Assembly: GCA_016937855.1 (NCBI GenBank)
Contig: JAFGVU010000101.1
Coordinates: forward strand, 18,811-82,810
DNA length: 64,000 nucleotides
DNA from: Bacteroidales bacterium
GTDB taxonomy: Bacteria > Bacteroidota > Bacteroidia > Bacteroidales > ML635J-15
Reading direction: 5' to 3'
This document shows, piece by piece, positions 54,493-63,749 of the stretch. The notes beneath the pieces were generated by a model. The model did no database searches and was not told the origin of the DNA. It worked only from the letters and a program-made list of their open reading frames with translations. The first letter of the stretch is position 1; the number at the start of each line of letters is the position of its first letter. A program made the translations under genes and the position numbers.

Positions 54493-56997
54493 ATGAAAAA
54501 AGGGATTTTAATTTTAACTGCACTACTGATAACGATTATTGGTTTTGCACAGGAGGCAGATACTTTGCCACAAAAAAGTCCTGAGATTCCGGTGATTACA
54601 CTTACTGATTCCGAACTGGATGAGGATAATCAATCACAGGATATATCAGGATTACTTAGTTCGTCCACTGACGTTTATGTAAATATTGCCGGATATACAT
54701 TTGGGCAAGCACGTTTTAGAATCAGAGGATATGACAATCAGAATACTTATGTTTTGATTGACGGAATTTATGTTAACGATGCCGAAACCGGAAGACCATA
54801 TTATGGTAATTGGGGTGGATTAAATGAGGTGATGAGGAATAAAGTTGTTTCTCCCGGTTTAGCATTTTCGGATTATTCGTTTGGTGGAATTGGAGGGGTA
54901 ACAAATATTATTACTCGCCCCTCTCAGCAAAGAGCCGGAACAAGCATTTCTTATGCATCCGCAAACAAATCTTATCGAAACAGAGCAATGTTTAGTCATT
55001 CTACAGGATTGATGGATAACGGTTGGGCTTTTACTCTATCGGGTTCGTCTCGTTGGGCAGAGGAAGGATATGTTCAGGGGTCATTTTATGAAGCTTATTC
55101 GTATTTTATTGGAGCAGAAAAGAAGATTAACGATAAGCATAGTATTGCTCTAACATTTTACGGATCGCCATCACGCAGAGGTAAAACCGGTGTTGGCACC
55201 GCCGAAGTTTATGAACTTACAGGAGACAATTTCTATAATCCAAATTGGGGTTACCAAAATGGAGTAATGAGAAATGCAAAAGTTGGAACATTTCATCAGC
55301 CACGCACAATGCTAAGTCATTATTGGCAAATTGATCCAACAATGAAACTTACAACTTCGGTTTCATATGCGGCAGGTAGAGCCGGTTCAACTGCACTTAA
55401 CTGGTATGATGCTGCCGACCCAAGACCAGACTATTACAGAAATTTGCCAAGTTATTACGAAGAGGGCGAATTTATGTATGACTACCTTACCGAAATGTGG
55501 CAAAACAGCGAAACTTTCCGTCAACTCGATTGGGATTCATTCTATCATGCAAATCGTAAAAATCTCTACACAGTAGAAGATGTTGGTGGAGAAGAAGGAG
55601 TTGATATTACCGGAAATCGTGCAAAATTTATTATTGAAGACAGACGATATGATCTTAACAGAATCGATTTTGCAACATTATTTAGCAAGGAGTTAAACGA
55701 AAAAACAAAACTGATTACAGGGATAAACTACTTGTCCAGTAAAACGCATAACTATAAACTTGTCGAGGACTTATTGGGTGCAGATTGGTGGTTAGATATC
55801 GACCAATTTGCCGAGAGAGATAATGCCGACGACGTGTATATTATTCAAAGTGATGTTAGTAATCCTAACAACGTGGTTTACGAGGGTGAGCTTTTTGGTT
55901 ACGATTATGTTACTAATATTACTAAATCAAGTGCGTTTGCTCAAGCCGAAACAAAACTGGAGCATATAGATTTATTTGCCGGAGTTGATGTTTCATATAC
56001 CGAGTTTTGGAGAACAGGTAATATGAGAAATGGCAAATTCCCTGCAAATTCTTATGGGAATTCACCAACTTATAAATTTTTGAACTATGGCGTAAAAGGT
56101 GGAGCAAATGTAAAAATTACAGGTCGTAATTTTGTACTGTTAAATGCTGCCTATTTAACAAGAGCTCCGTTTGTAAGAGATGCTTTTGTGTCGCCACGTA
56201 CAAGACACGATGTGGTTGATAATTTGACAAGCGAAAAAATTTATACAGGTGATATCAGCTATTTTTATCGTTCTCCATATGTTCAGGCCAAAATTACAGG
56301 GTTTTACACACAGTTTACTGATGGGTTACAATCATCTAGTTTCTATCACGATGAATTGAGAACTTTTGTTAACTATGCAATGACAGGAGTAAACAAAACT
56401 CATTATGGAGCAGAGTTAGGAATTGAGGCAAAACTCACATCAACTTTTACTGCAACATTTGCGACAGGATACGGAAAGTATTTATATAGCAGTCGTCCGA
56501 GCGTTACAATTGCTCAGGATAATAGCTCTGAAGTTTTAGCTGAAAACAGAACAGTATATATTAAAAATTATCACGTTGGATCGATGCCGGAATATGCTGC
56601 CTCAATTGGTGGAAAGTATTATGCACCTAAATATTGGTTTGTTGGGCTTAATGCAAATTACTTTGCCGAAAGCTATATTAATATAAACCCTGAAAAACAT
56701 ACTGCTGAAGCATTAAATATTTTCGTTACTGACGACCCACAAGTTGAACCAATACTAGAGCAAGAAAAACTCGACCCTGGTTATACTTTTGACATTTGGG
56801 GTGGTAAATCATGGAGAATCGAAGATTATACAATTGGGTTTACACTTAGTATTAATAATATTTTGGATAATACCGACCTAATAACTAACGGATACGAACA
56901 ATATCGTTTCGATCAAAACGATATAGATAAATTCCCAAATAAATATTTCCATTTATACGGAAGATCGTATTTCCTTAATGTGTATTTTAGATTTTAA
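54493..56997 (+). CDS. TonB-dependent outer-membrane receptor
   Basis: An 834-residue protein: signal peptide MKKGILILTALLITIIGFAQ; plug domain about 40-150 with RFRIRGYDNQNTYVLIDGIY and GGIGGVTNIITRP; then a 22-strand-type barrel ending in YFLNVYFRF (terminal aromatic). There is no N-terminal CarboxypepD-like domain and no SusD partner, so it is not a standard SusCD glycan pair. It heads an operon with two DUF5689 lipoproteins and a secreted nuclease (gaps 17, 36 and 41 bp), which suggests uptake of a nuclease product or a nucleic-acid ligand (inference). Confidence 0.9.
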   Translation: MKKGILILTALLITIIGFAQEADTLPQKSPEIPVITLTDSELDEDNQSQDISGLLSSSTDVYVNIAGYTFGQARFRIRGYDNQNTYVLIDGIYVNDAETGRPYYGNWGGLNEVMRNKVVSPGLAFSDYSFGGIGGVTNIITRPSQQRAGTSISYASANKSYRNRAMFSHSTGLMDNGWAFTLSGSSRWAEEGYVQGSFYEAYSYFIGAEKKINDKHSIALTFYGSPSRRGKTGVGTAEVYELTGDNFYNPNWGYQNGVMRNAKVGTFHQPRTMLSHYWQIDPTMKLTTSVSYAAGRAGSTALNWYDAADPRPDYYRNLPSYYEEGEFMYDYLTEMWQNSETFRQLDWDSFYHANRKNLYTVEDVGGEEGVDITGNRAKFIIEDRRYDLNRIDFATLFSKELNEKTKLITGINYLSSKTHNYKLVEDLLGADWWLDIDQFAERDNADDVYIIQSDVSNPNNVVYEGELFGYDYVTNITKSSAFAQAETKLEHIDLFAGVDVSYTEFWRTGNMRNGKFPANSYGNSPTYKFLNYGVKGGANVKITGRNFVLLNAAYLTRAPFVRDAFVSPRTRHDVVDNLTSEKIYTGDISYFYRSPYVQAKITGFYTQFTDGLQSSSFYHDELRTFVNYAMTGVNKTHYGAELGIEAKLTSTFTATFATGYGKYLYSSRPSVTIAQDNSSEVLAENRTVYIKNYHVGSMPEYAASIGGKYYAPKYWFVGLNANYFAESYININPEKHTAEALNIFVTDDPQVEPILEQEKLDPGYTFDIWGGKSWRIEDYTIGFTLSINNILDNTDLITNGYEQYRFDQNDIDKFPNKYFHLYGRSYFLNVYFRF

Positions 56998-57014
56998 CGA
57001 ATTAAAATTAAGAA

Positions 57015-57818
57015 ATGATGAAAAATAAAATAATAATATTAGTTTCTATCATGGCTGCATTTGCTTTTGCCTTTGTTAGCTGTGACGAAGAACTCGACAC
57101 GCCACCCATTGCAGAAGTTGATCAGAATAAAGTATTAACGATTGCAGATATTTATCAAATGTATGCCGATAGTGGAGAATACACTTTTGTGGATGATTAT
57201 ATGCTGTATGCAACAGTTATAATGGATGACTATTCAGGGAATATTTATAAAGAAGCTTATGTTCAGGACTCTACAGGGGGCATTAATCTTTATAAATTAA
57301 CTTATGCCGAATCTGTTAAGATTGGTGAATATATAAGAATTAATCTTAATGGAGTTAAAATAGTAAAGTATAGTGGAAAAATGGAATTGTCTTTTGTAGA
57401 GGTTTTGGATTCTGATAAAAAGATTGTTGTTCAAAACACAAATGTGCCAATAACCCCACAGGAGGTCACCATTGAGGATATTTTAACAGGTGCTTATGAA
57501 AACAAACTAGTTGAAATCAGAGATGTCCAATTTGCTAGCAACGAGTTAGGCTTGGTTTATTGTGTTGAGACGGCTAATGATCCTGATGAAGAGTCTTTTT
57601 ATGATAAAAATAGAACATTAGAGGATTGTGATAATAGGAGTATTATTGTTAGAACGAGCGAATATGCTTCTTTTGCTAAAGATACAGTAGCTCAGGGTAA
57701 GGGAAATATAATAGGTGTTGTAACTTTATTTTATCAATATAGTGGTGCTCCAGCTACATGGCAATTGTTGCTTCGCTCTATTGATGAAGTAAATATGGAT
57801 GACGAAAGATGTATCTAG
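57015..57818 (+). CDS. DUF5689-type surface lipoprotein with OB-fold-like segment
   Basis: A 267-residue lipoprotein; lipobox FVSC (Cys near residue 23). The body has the DUF5689 pattern. ATVIMDDYSGNIYKEAYVQD, followed by STGGINLYKL and EYIRINLNGVKIVKYSGKME, is the strand order of an OB-fold, comparable to the OB domains of secreted nucleases. A second half (TIEDILTGAYENKLVEIRDV) repeats the theme. It starts 17 bp after the TonB receptor and probably sits on the cell surface as its partner. Ligand binding is inferred, not shown. Confidence 0.8.
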   Translation: MMKNKIIILVSIMAAFAFAFVSCDEELDTPPIAEVDQNKVLTIADIYQMYADSGEYTFVDDYMLYATVIMDDYSGNIYKEAYVQDSTGGINLYKLTYAESVKIGEYIRINLNGVKIVKYSGKMELSFVEVLDSDKKIVVQNTNVPITPQEVTIEDILTGAYENKLVEIRDVQFASNELGLVYCVETANDPDEESFYDKNRTLEDCDNRSIIVRTSEYASFAKDTVAQGKGNIIGVVTLFYQYSGAPATWQLLLRSIDEVNMDDERCI

Positions 57819-57854
57819 AAATGATAGTTATTGAAAAAATTAAAAATTTAAAAA

Positions 57855-59147
57855 ATGAAAGTAAATCAGTTATTAAGAAACTCAAAAATTGCACTATTGT
57901 CATTTTTGGTGATATCTGTTAGTAGTTGTATTCACAATGAGTTTGAAGAACCTCCTACAAATGTTATACCTGTTGGAAAAGTTTATACTATTCAAGATTT
58001 ATATGCAATTTATGATTCAGTTTATTTTGCTGAAGAGACAGAGAGTGCAACATATAAATTTACAGAAGATTGCTCTGTTTATGCCGTAATATCAATGGAT
58101 GATAAATCCGGGAATTTGTATAAATCTGCATACATGCAGGATGGCATACGAGGAATAAATTTACATCTTTTGTCTTCTGGAGGATTGTATGAAGGTGATT
58201 CTGTTCAAATCTTCCTTAAAGATTTGGTTTTGGGTAAATATTCAGGAATGCTGCAACTTGATTCTGTAGATACTGATAAAAATGTTGTAAAAGTAGCAAC
58301 ATTAAGAGATATTGAACCAGAAGTTGTTACAATATCTGATTTAATTACATATGATGGAATTCTTGGTAGGCCATATATTGGAAGAATTGTCAAAATTGAC
58401 AACGTTCAATTTCAAGATAAAGAATTAGGTAAGACATATGCTGATGCCACTAATCTTATTACAGAAAACAGAGCTTTAGAAAATGAATATGGTGATACAA
58501 TTGTTGTAAGAACAAGTGGATATGCCAGTTTTGCAGATCAAAAGATTCCTGAAGGAAGAGGAAGTATAATCGCTTTGGCAGGTTTCTATAATGGAGATTG
58601 GCAGTTATTAATACGTCATGTTGGGGAAGTCAACTTCAATCAACGTCGTTTTGGTGATTATGATACTGTTTTATTTGCCGGATTTGATGGAATTGATAAT
58701 GGTATTGCAGTAAGTTTAACCGATTGGGAAAACTATCAACAAATTGGAAGTATTTCTTGGCTAGGGTCTAATAATGGCGAATCTGCAACTGTTAGAATTG
58801 CAGGTAATGATGAGGCAAATACAACATGGTTAATTACTCCACAGGTTGCTATAAATGGAGCAAAATTAAAGTTTAGCACAAGAGGTGGTTTTTTGACCGG
58901 AGCTACTCTAAAAGCCTATATATCAAATGATTATGATGGACAGGGAAATGCCGAGAACGCAACCTGGACAGAATTGTCAGCAAATATTGGTACAGGTCCT
59001 GTTAGCTCGTTTGGTGCTTGGACAGAATCTGGAACAATAGATTTGGCAAGTTATAACGGACAAGCATATATTGCATTCAAATATGTTACCGAAGCCGGAC
59101 AGAACGGTCAATTCTATGTCGACGACATACTAGTTTTTAATGAATAA
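57855..59147 (+). CDS. DUF5689 lipoprotein with C-terminal choice-of-anchor J-like domain
   Basis: A 430-residue lipoprotein; lipobox SVSSC (Cys near 24). Residues about 40-250 repeat the DUF5689/OB-like layout of the previous gene (AVISMDDKSGNLYKSAYMQD, EGDSVQIFLKDLVLGKYSGM), and the two are clearly paralogous there. Residues 260-430 form a jelly-roll of the choice-of-anchor J type (TTWLITPQVAINGAKLKFSTR, WTESGTIDLASYNGQAYIAF), often a glycan- or surface-binding module. The intrinsic terminator 9 bp after it may partly separate it from the nuclease gene. Confidence 0.82.
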   Translation: MKVNQLLRNSKIALLSFLVISVSSCIHNEFEEPPTNVIPVGKVYTIQDLYAIYDSVYFAEETESATYKFTEDCSVYAVISMDDKSGNLYKSAYMQDGIRGINLHLLSSGGLYEGDSVQIFLKDLVLGKYSGMLQLDSVDTDKNVVKVATLRDIEPEVVTISDLITYDGILGRPYIGRIVKIDNVQFQDKELGKTYADATNLITENRALENEYGDTIVVRTSGYASFADQKIPEGRGSIIALAGFYNGDWQLLIRHVGEVNFNQRRFGDYDTVLFAGFDGIDNGIAVSLTDWENYQQIGSISWLGSNNGESATVRIAGNDEANTTWLITPQVAINGAKLKFSTRGGFLTGATLKAYISNDYDGQGNAENATWTELSANIGTGPVSSFGAWTESGTIDLASYNGQAYIAFKYVTEAGQNGQFYVDDILVFNE

Positions 59148-59155
59148 AATATTTT

Positions 59156-59184
59156 AAGGGTGGCTCTCCGGGTCACCCTTTTTT
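59156..59184 (+). terminator. Intrinsic terminator between the second DUF5689 gene and the nuclease
   Basis: Stem AAGGGTG / CACCCTT with an 11-base loop followed by TTTTTT. It lies 9 bp past the stop and ends 5 bp before the next ATG, so it might attenuate nuclease expression. Confidence 0.75.
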
Positions 59185-59188
59185 GATT

Positions 59189-60442
59189 ATGAAGTACTGT
59201 TTTCTAATAATTGTTTTTATAGTGTTTGCATCTGTCAATTTTTATGCGCAGAGCGATACCATATCTATAAATAAAGTTTTAGACGAACTTAAGGTTGTCG
59301 AAAACAAACGTGATAGTTTGCTAAACTGCATCGAAGACATAAAATTAAACAATCTGAAATCCCAACTTCTCGCAAAAGGAATTCCGGAATTATTAGAAGG
59401 AGAAACCCTAATTTGTCATTCGGCATTTTGCCTTGTTTACAGTGAGGAACACGAAGTTGCAAAATGGGTGGCTCATGTTTTAAGTAATGAAATTGTAAAT
59501 GGAAATGTGTCACGGTCAAATGATTTTAGAATCGACACACTAATTATTACAGGATCATCGCAGGAAGAAGATTATTTTGTGAAAGAGCTAAAAGAGGATG
59601 GAAGTTACAAGTATGACGGATTTGGTTATGACAGAGGACACCTAGCCCCTTCGGCAGATTTTAGGTGGTCGGAAAAAGCCCTTAGCGAATCGTACTTTTA
59701 CTCTAATATGACCCCTCAATTACCGGATTTTAATCGTGAAATATGGGCAGATTTGGAAAGCTTTCTGAGAGCACATGTTTATAATAATCCTACTAAAGAT
59801 TTATTTGTTATTACAGCACCCGTTTTAACCGACAATCTGCCCAAACAAACTCGCGGTGTAAATAATATGTCTATTCCGGAACTACACTATAAAATTGCTG
59901 TCGATTTTGAAGATGAAAAAGGAATAGCTTTTTTAATTCCTCAAAAATATAACGACTACCCAATAGAGTCTTTTGTTGTAAGTATCGATTCGCTTGAAAC
60001 ATTAACAGGGATAAATTTTTATCCGAATCTATCCGAGAATCAAGAGAAAAAAATTGAGGCTAATTCTGATATTACTGTATGGCGAAGCGGAAAAGCAAAA
60101 AACGATGTGGCGCCCTTAAGCCCCGAAGATCTTCCACGAAATTGTTACAATACTATTCAAGCAAAACAGTTTTACGATTATCCAAAAGAAGTTAGTATTT
60201 GTGGCACAGTAGTAAGCACTCACAAATCCAGAAATGGACATATCTTTATCAATTTAGATAAAGCTTTTCCTAATCAAGTGTTTAGTGCTACAATTTGGAA
60301 ATCTAATGTGGTAAATTATAGCTATGAGCCGGAAGTTTTTCTCTTAAACAAAAAGGTTTGCATTAAAGGAAAAATTCAGGATTATCAGGGAACCCCATCA
60401 ATTTATCCCGAAAACGAAAAAGCAATTAAAATTCTCGAATAA
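59189..60442 (+). CDS. Secreted DNA/RNA non-specific endonuclease with OB-like C-terminus
   Basis: A 417-residue exported nuclease. Signal peptide about 1-20 (ends NFYAQ). A NUC1-type nuclease domain spans roughly 80-290: GYDRGHLAPSADFRWSE carries the Arg-Gly-His active-site motif, and MTPQLPDFNREIWADLE supplies the metal-binding Asn. The C-terminal 100 residues (VSICGTVVSTHKSRNGHIFI and VCIKGKIQDYQGTPSIY) look like an OB-fold. The start is ATG 59189; the TTG six bases earlier is rejected. The intrinsic terminator directly before this start suggests its level is tuned. Confidence 0.88.
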   Translation: MKYCFLIIVFIVFASVNFYAQSDTISINKVLDELKVVENKRDSLLNCIEDIKLNNLKSQLLAKGIPELLEGETLICHSAFCLVYSEEHEVAKWVAHVLSNEIVNGNVSRSNDFRIDTLIITGSSQEEDYFVKELKEDGSYKYDGFGYDRGHLAPSADFRWSEKALSESYFYSNMTPQLPDFNREIWADLESFLRAHVYNNPTKDLFVITAPVLTDNLPKQTRGVNNMSIPELHYKIAVDFEDEKGIAFLIPQKYNDYPIESFVVSIDSLETLTGINFYPNLSENQEKKIEANSDITVWRSGKAKNDVAPLSPEDLPRNCYNTIQAKQFYDYPKEVSICGTVVSTHKSRNGHIFINLDKAFPNQVFSATIWKSNVVNYSYEPEVFLLNKKVCIKGKIQDYQGTPSIYPENEKAIKILE

Positions 60443-60462
60443 CAAAATTTTGTTTAAAAACT

Positions 60463-61881
60463 TTATTTTGGAATTTCATTCATATCGTGTCCTTCGATAA
60501 TATTAAATAGATAGGATTCAAAATTATCAGTTGGGGAAAGAGCCGGAGACATTATTAATGTACCTTTTGGGCTAATAAAGTAATACGAAGGATATGTAGA
60601 AACTTTATAATGGCTTATAGTCTCGGAGTTTATTTCTGTAAATAAAAAAGTCCAGTTATAATTGTTCTTTCGCATAAAATTACTTGCAGCAGCGCGGTCT
60701 TCATCGGTTAGTACTGTTATAAAAGTGCAATAGCCATTATAACGATCGTATATTCTTTTCATGAGATCAAATTCCGTTTGAGAAGAATATGTTTGAGTAT
60801 TAGCAAAATGCAGATAAACGTATTTTCCTCTGTAGTCGAACAGTTCTTTTATATTGCCAGCGCTATCGGGCAATGCAAATGGAGGCGCAATTGTACCTTT
60901 TGCTAAACTCAGGGTATTGTCGGCAATGTTTTGTGCAATAATTTTGTGTTGAGGATATTGCGTTGTGATGTGTAACGAATCTAAAGTTAGGAGTAGTGGA
61001 AGCCACGAAAGATTTTTATTTGCAAAGCTATCATTTATTCCTTTGAGAATAACCAATTCTCGAAATTGCTTATTGCGTAACTCAAAATGTTCAGACAGGA
61101 GCATATTTAATCTTCTGATGCTATGACCATAATTTATAACTGCATACAAATATGCCCCATTTTTGGAAACCAAATATTTGTCAAAATAGTCGCTGTAAAT
61201 GTTGTTAAAAAGATCCATGTATGCTGGATTGTCATACAGAACAGAATCTTTTGTAAAATAGGCGTAAACTAAAGCTTTTTCGTATTGCTTTTGAGTAGCC
61301 AGGTTTTTTAGGGCAGCGATTCTGTATTTTTTATACGATTGGAAATAATCATTGTCGGCGTACTCATATTGTTTGTTTATTTCATTTATAAATGTGTCGA
61401 TATCTGTTTTAAGTCCTTGGGAATAAATATCGAGAAATTTTAAATCGTGATACCTAAAATAATAATAATCGAAATCGATAATCAAATAATTGAGGTCTGT
61501 TTTTTGTAAATTTTTGATTCCAATATGTACTTTTTCGGGAGTAAAAAATGGGTTAAAAATGTCCTTATTCTCTTTTTCGACAAGTGGAGGTAGTATTATT
61601 TCGTAGCTATTATTTGGCTCGGCAAAAAGATATGCGTGATAAATTCCAAATTCGCCAAAAACATAAGTTATTTCATCTAAGTCAAATGATGTTTTGAAAT
61701 TTCCCGATGTGTCAATTTGTAATCTAAAAACTTCTTCTTTGAGAAAAGTAATGCGGTCTTGATATCGATAAAAAATTAATTCGCTGCCGGCATAATCCTT
61801 TGCGTTACCATAAATTTCGGTAGCATGCAGATTTACAACCGAAAACAGAAACAATAATATGTAGATTATTATTTTATTCAC
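60463..61881 (-). CDS. Thioredoxin-fold (TlpA-like) protein lacking the redox CXXC
   Basis: A 472-residue exported protein (signal peptide MNKIIIYILLFLFSVVNLHA). Residues about 20-310 are an unassigned, mainly helical region seen in Bacteroidota TlpA-like proteins. The thioredoxin-like domain begins near 325 (GTIAPPFALPDSAGNIKEL). Where Cys-x2-Cys is expected after the first strand the sequence is HFANTQTYSSQTEFDLMKR, so both cysteines are missing and a redox role is unlikely. It converges on the nuclease gene, 20 bp apart. Confidence 0.75.
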   Translation of the reverse strand: MNKIIIYILLFLFSVVNLHATEIYGNAKDYAGSELIFYRYQDRITFLKEEVFRLQIDTSGNFKTSFDLDEITYVFGEFGIYHAYLFAEPNNSYEIILPPLVEKENKDIFNPFFTPEKVHIGIKNLQKTDLNYLIIDFDYYYFRYHDLKFLDIYSQGLKTDIDTFINEINKQYEYADNDYFQSYKKYRIAALKNLATQKQYEKALVYAYFTKDSVLYDNPAYMDLFNNIYSDYFDKYLVSKNGAYLYAVINYGHSIRRLNMLLSEHFELRNKQFRELVILKGINDSFANKNLSWLPLLLTLDSLHITTQYPQHKIIAQNIADNTLSLAKGTIAPPFALPDSAGNIKELFDYRGKYVYLHFANTQTYSSQTEFDLMKRIYDRYNGYCTFITVLTDEDRAAASNFMRKNNYNWTFLFTEINSETISHYKVSTYPSYYFISPKGTLIMSPALSPTDNFESYLFNIIEGHDMNEIPK

Positions 61882-61982
61882 TTTAAATATTAATATTTTG
61901 CAAATTTATTTCTTTTAAGCAAATTCTATACTATAACTTGCAAAACCTCAATATTATTATGTTTAAATGGTATAATTATCGG

Positions 61983-62861
61983 CTATTTGTTGTTTGCCAA
62001 GTTATCGAGAACAATTTTTACCAGTTTTTTTACGAACGGTTTGTAGTCTTTGCTGTATTGTTTTGCGTATCTGTTTGCAATAATTACACAAACTGTTGCT
62101 GCGCTATGTCCTAACAGAGCCGAAAGTCCGAAAAGAGCCGAGCTTTCCATTTCGTAGTTAGTAATACATTTGCCATCGAATCTAAAAGAGCGAATTTTGT
62201 CATTTATATCTCTGTCTTGAATTTGCAGACGCAATTCTCGTCCTTGTGGTCCATAAAATCCGGGCGATGAAATTGTCAACCCTCTTCTAAAGCCATTATC
62301 AATACGATTCATTAGTTTTTCGGAAGCATTAACAAAATATGGGGTTGCTATTTTAGGATTCCAGTTCATGTGTTTTAGGAATTCCGATTCAATTGTCAGG
62401 TTGCAAACAGTATCACGATCTTTATAAAAGTTTAATAGACCGTCGAAACCTATTGCCATTTCCGACATCAGAAATGAATCAACCGGCATATCTTCTTGTA
62501 ATCCTCCGGATGTACCAATTCTTACGAAATTTAAGCTTTTGTGTTCTTTTTTTATTGTGCGATTTTCGAGATCGATATTAACCAAAGCATCTAATTCGTT
62601 TAGCACAATGTCAATATTGTCGGTGCCTATACCGGTTGCTACAACCGAAATTCTTTTGCCTTTGTATGTGCCTGTATGTGTAATAAACTCGCGGTTATGT
62701 ACTATGTGTTCGATATTGTCGAAATGTGACGAAACTACTGCAACACGTCCCGGATCTCCAACTAAAATAATATCGTCAGCAATTTGATCAGGAGTTAGGT
62801 GCAAATGAAAAATACTACCATCTTGATTTATTATTAATTCTGAATTCCCAATTTTTTTCAT
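61983..62861 (-). CDS. Nucleoside phosphorylase (uridine phosphorylase type)
   Basis: A 292-residue cytoplasmic enzyme splitting nucleosides with phosphate. LVGDPGRVAVVSSHFDNIEH near residue 33 (phosphate-binding Gly-Asp-Pro), RIGTSGGLQEDMP and the NYEMESSALFGLSALLGH (Met-Glu-Ser-Ser) ribose/base site are diagnostic for the PNP/UDP superfamily; uridine versus purine use is not resolved. It fits breakdown of nucleosides from the neighbouring secreted nuclease (inference). It has no clear -7 box; its start faces the Usp gene. Confidence 0.88.
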   Translation of the reverse strand: MKKIGNSELIINQDGSIFHLHLTPDQIADDIILVGDPGRVAVVSSHFDNIEHIVHNREFITHTGTYKGKRISVVATGIGTDNIDIVLNELDALVNIDLENRTIKKEHKSLNFVRIGTSGGLQEDMPVDSFLMSEMAIGFDGLLNFYKDRDTVCNLTIESEFLKHMNWNPKIATPYFVNASEKLMNRIDNGFRRGLTISSPGFYGPQGRELRLQIQDRDINDKIRSFRFDGKCITNYEMESSALFGLSALLGHSAATVCVIIANRYAKQYSKDYKPFVKKLVKIVLDNLANNK

Positions 62862-62878
62862 ATCTTGTAAAATTATAA

Positions 62879-62886
62879 TATATTTG
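62879..62886 (+). promoter_or_regulatory. Bacteroidota -7 box (TATATTTG) for the Usp gene
   Basis: Exact TAnnTTTG match, 47 bp before the ATG at 62934. Confidence 0.6.
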
Positions 62887-62933
62887 TAAATGTATCAAAA
62901 TTTTTGGTCATTTCAAAATTGCAGAGAGAGTTT

Positions 62934-63749
62934 ATGATAAAAAATAGGATTCTAGTACCGACCAATTTTTCGCCTCAGGCAGAAATTGCATTAAAGCAAA
63001 GCGTGTTTTTCTCAGCCAAAACAAACGCTGATGTGTTTTTTATGCACATTATTCCTAGTCTAAAAAGAATAGACAATAACAGTAATGTCATAGAGAATAT
63101 CCAAAATCAAATGGATAAAATTATTAACTCGCTAAGCACTATGGGTGGAGGAAAAATTATTACAAGGATCGAAACCGGAAAAGTAATAACCCAAATTCTA
63201 AATGCAGAGAGAGAGCTAAAACCTTCCTATATTTTTATTGGAACAGATGTTAACTCTAAACCGAACTCTTCTACAACATTGAGGATTTTAAATCATGTTG
63301 ACTGTCCTTTGGTTGTTTTTACCGGGCGTTCTGATAAGACGGGATGCGAGAAAATTATTTTACCACTTGATTTGACAAAAGAAACAAAACAAAAGATTGA
63401 TCAAACAATTAAAGTTGCAAAAATTTACAAATCTGAAGTACACATTGTTTCTGCAACCAATTTTGAGGATGAGTTAATGTGTAATAAGATAAAAGACCAA
63501 ATGATGCAGGTTAAGGGCATTTTTGATAAACTTGAAATAAAGTCGGAAATTAAATTGCTTAAAACAAAAAACGATATAGAAATAATGGCAAATGCCATTA
63601 ACGACTATGCAGACGATATTGATGCAGACTTAATTGTAATAATGACACGCCAAGAGAATAAATTGCAAAAATTTTTCGTGGGAAGTATGGCAATTAAACT
63701 TATTCGCAAATCAACTGTTCCTATTTTGTGTATTAGTCCTAAAAATTAA
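62934..63749 (+). CDS. Tandem-domain universal stress protein
   Basis: A 271-residue cytoplasmic protein with two Usp-type domains, about 1-140 and 140-271. The first begins NRILVPTNFSPQAEIALKQS; the second begins KIILPLDLTKETKQKIDQ and ends with VGSMAIKLIRKSTVPILCIS. The ATP-binding Gly-x2-Gly-x9-Gly(Ser/Thr) pattern is only partly visible in either half. ATG 62934 is chosen over the longer frame (MVISKLQREF) because the extra residues are outside the domain. Function beyond stress response is unknown. Confidence 0.85.
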   Translation: MIKNRILVPTNFSPQAEIALKQSVFFSAKTNADVFFMHIIPSLKRIDNNSNVIENIQNQMDKIINSLSTMGGGKIITRIETGKVITQILNAERELKPSYIFIGTDVNSKPNSSTTLRILNHVDCPLVVFTGRSDKTGCEKIILPLDLTKETKQKIDQTIKVAKIYKSEVHIVSATNFEDELMCNKIKDQMMQVKGIFDKLEIKSEIKLLKTKNDIEIMANAINDYADDIDADLIVIMTRQENKLQKFFVGSMAIKLIRKSTVPILCISPKN

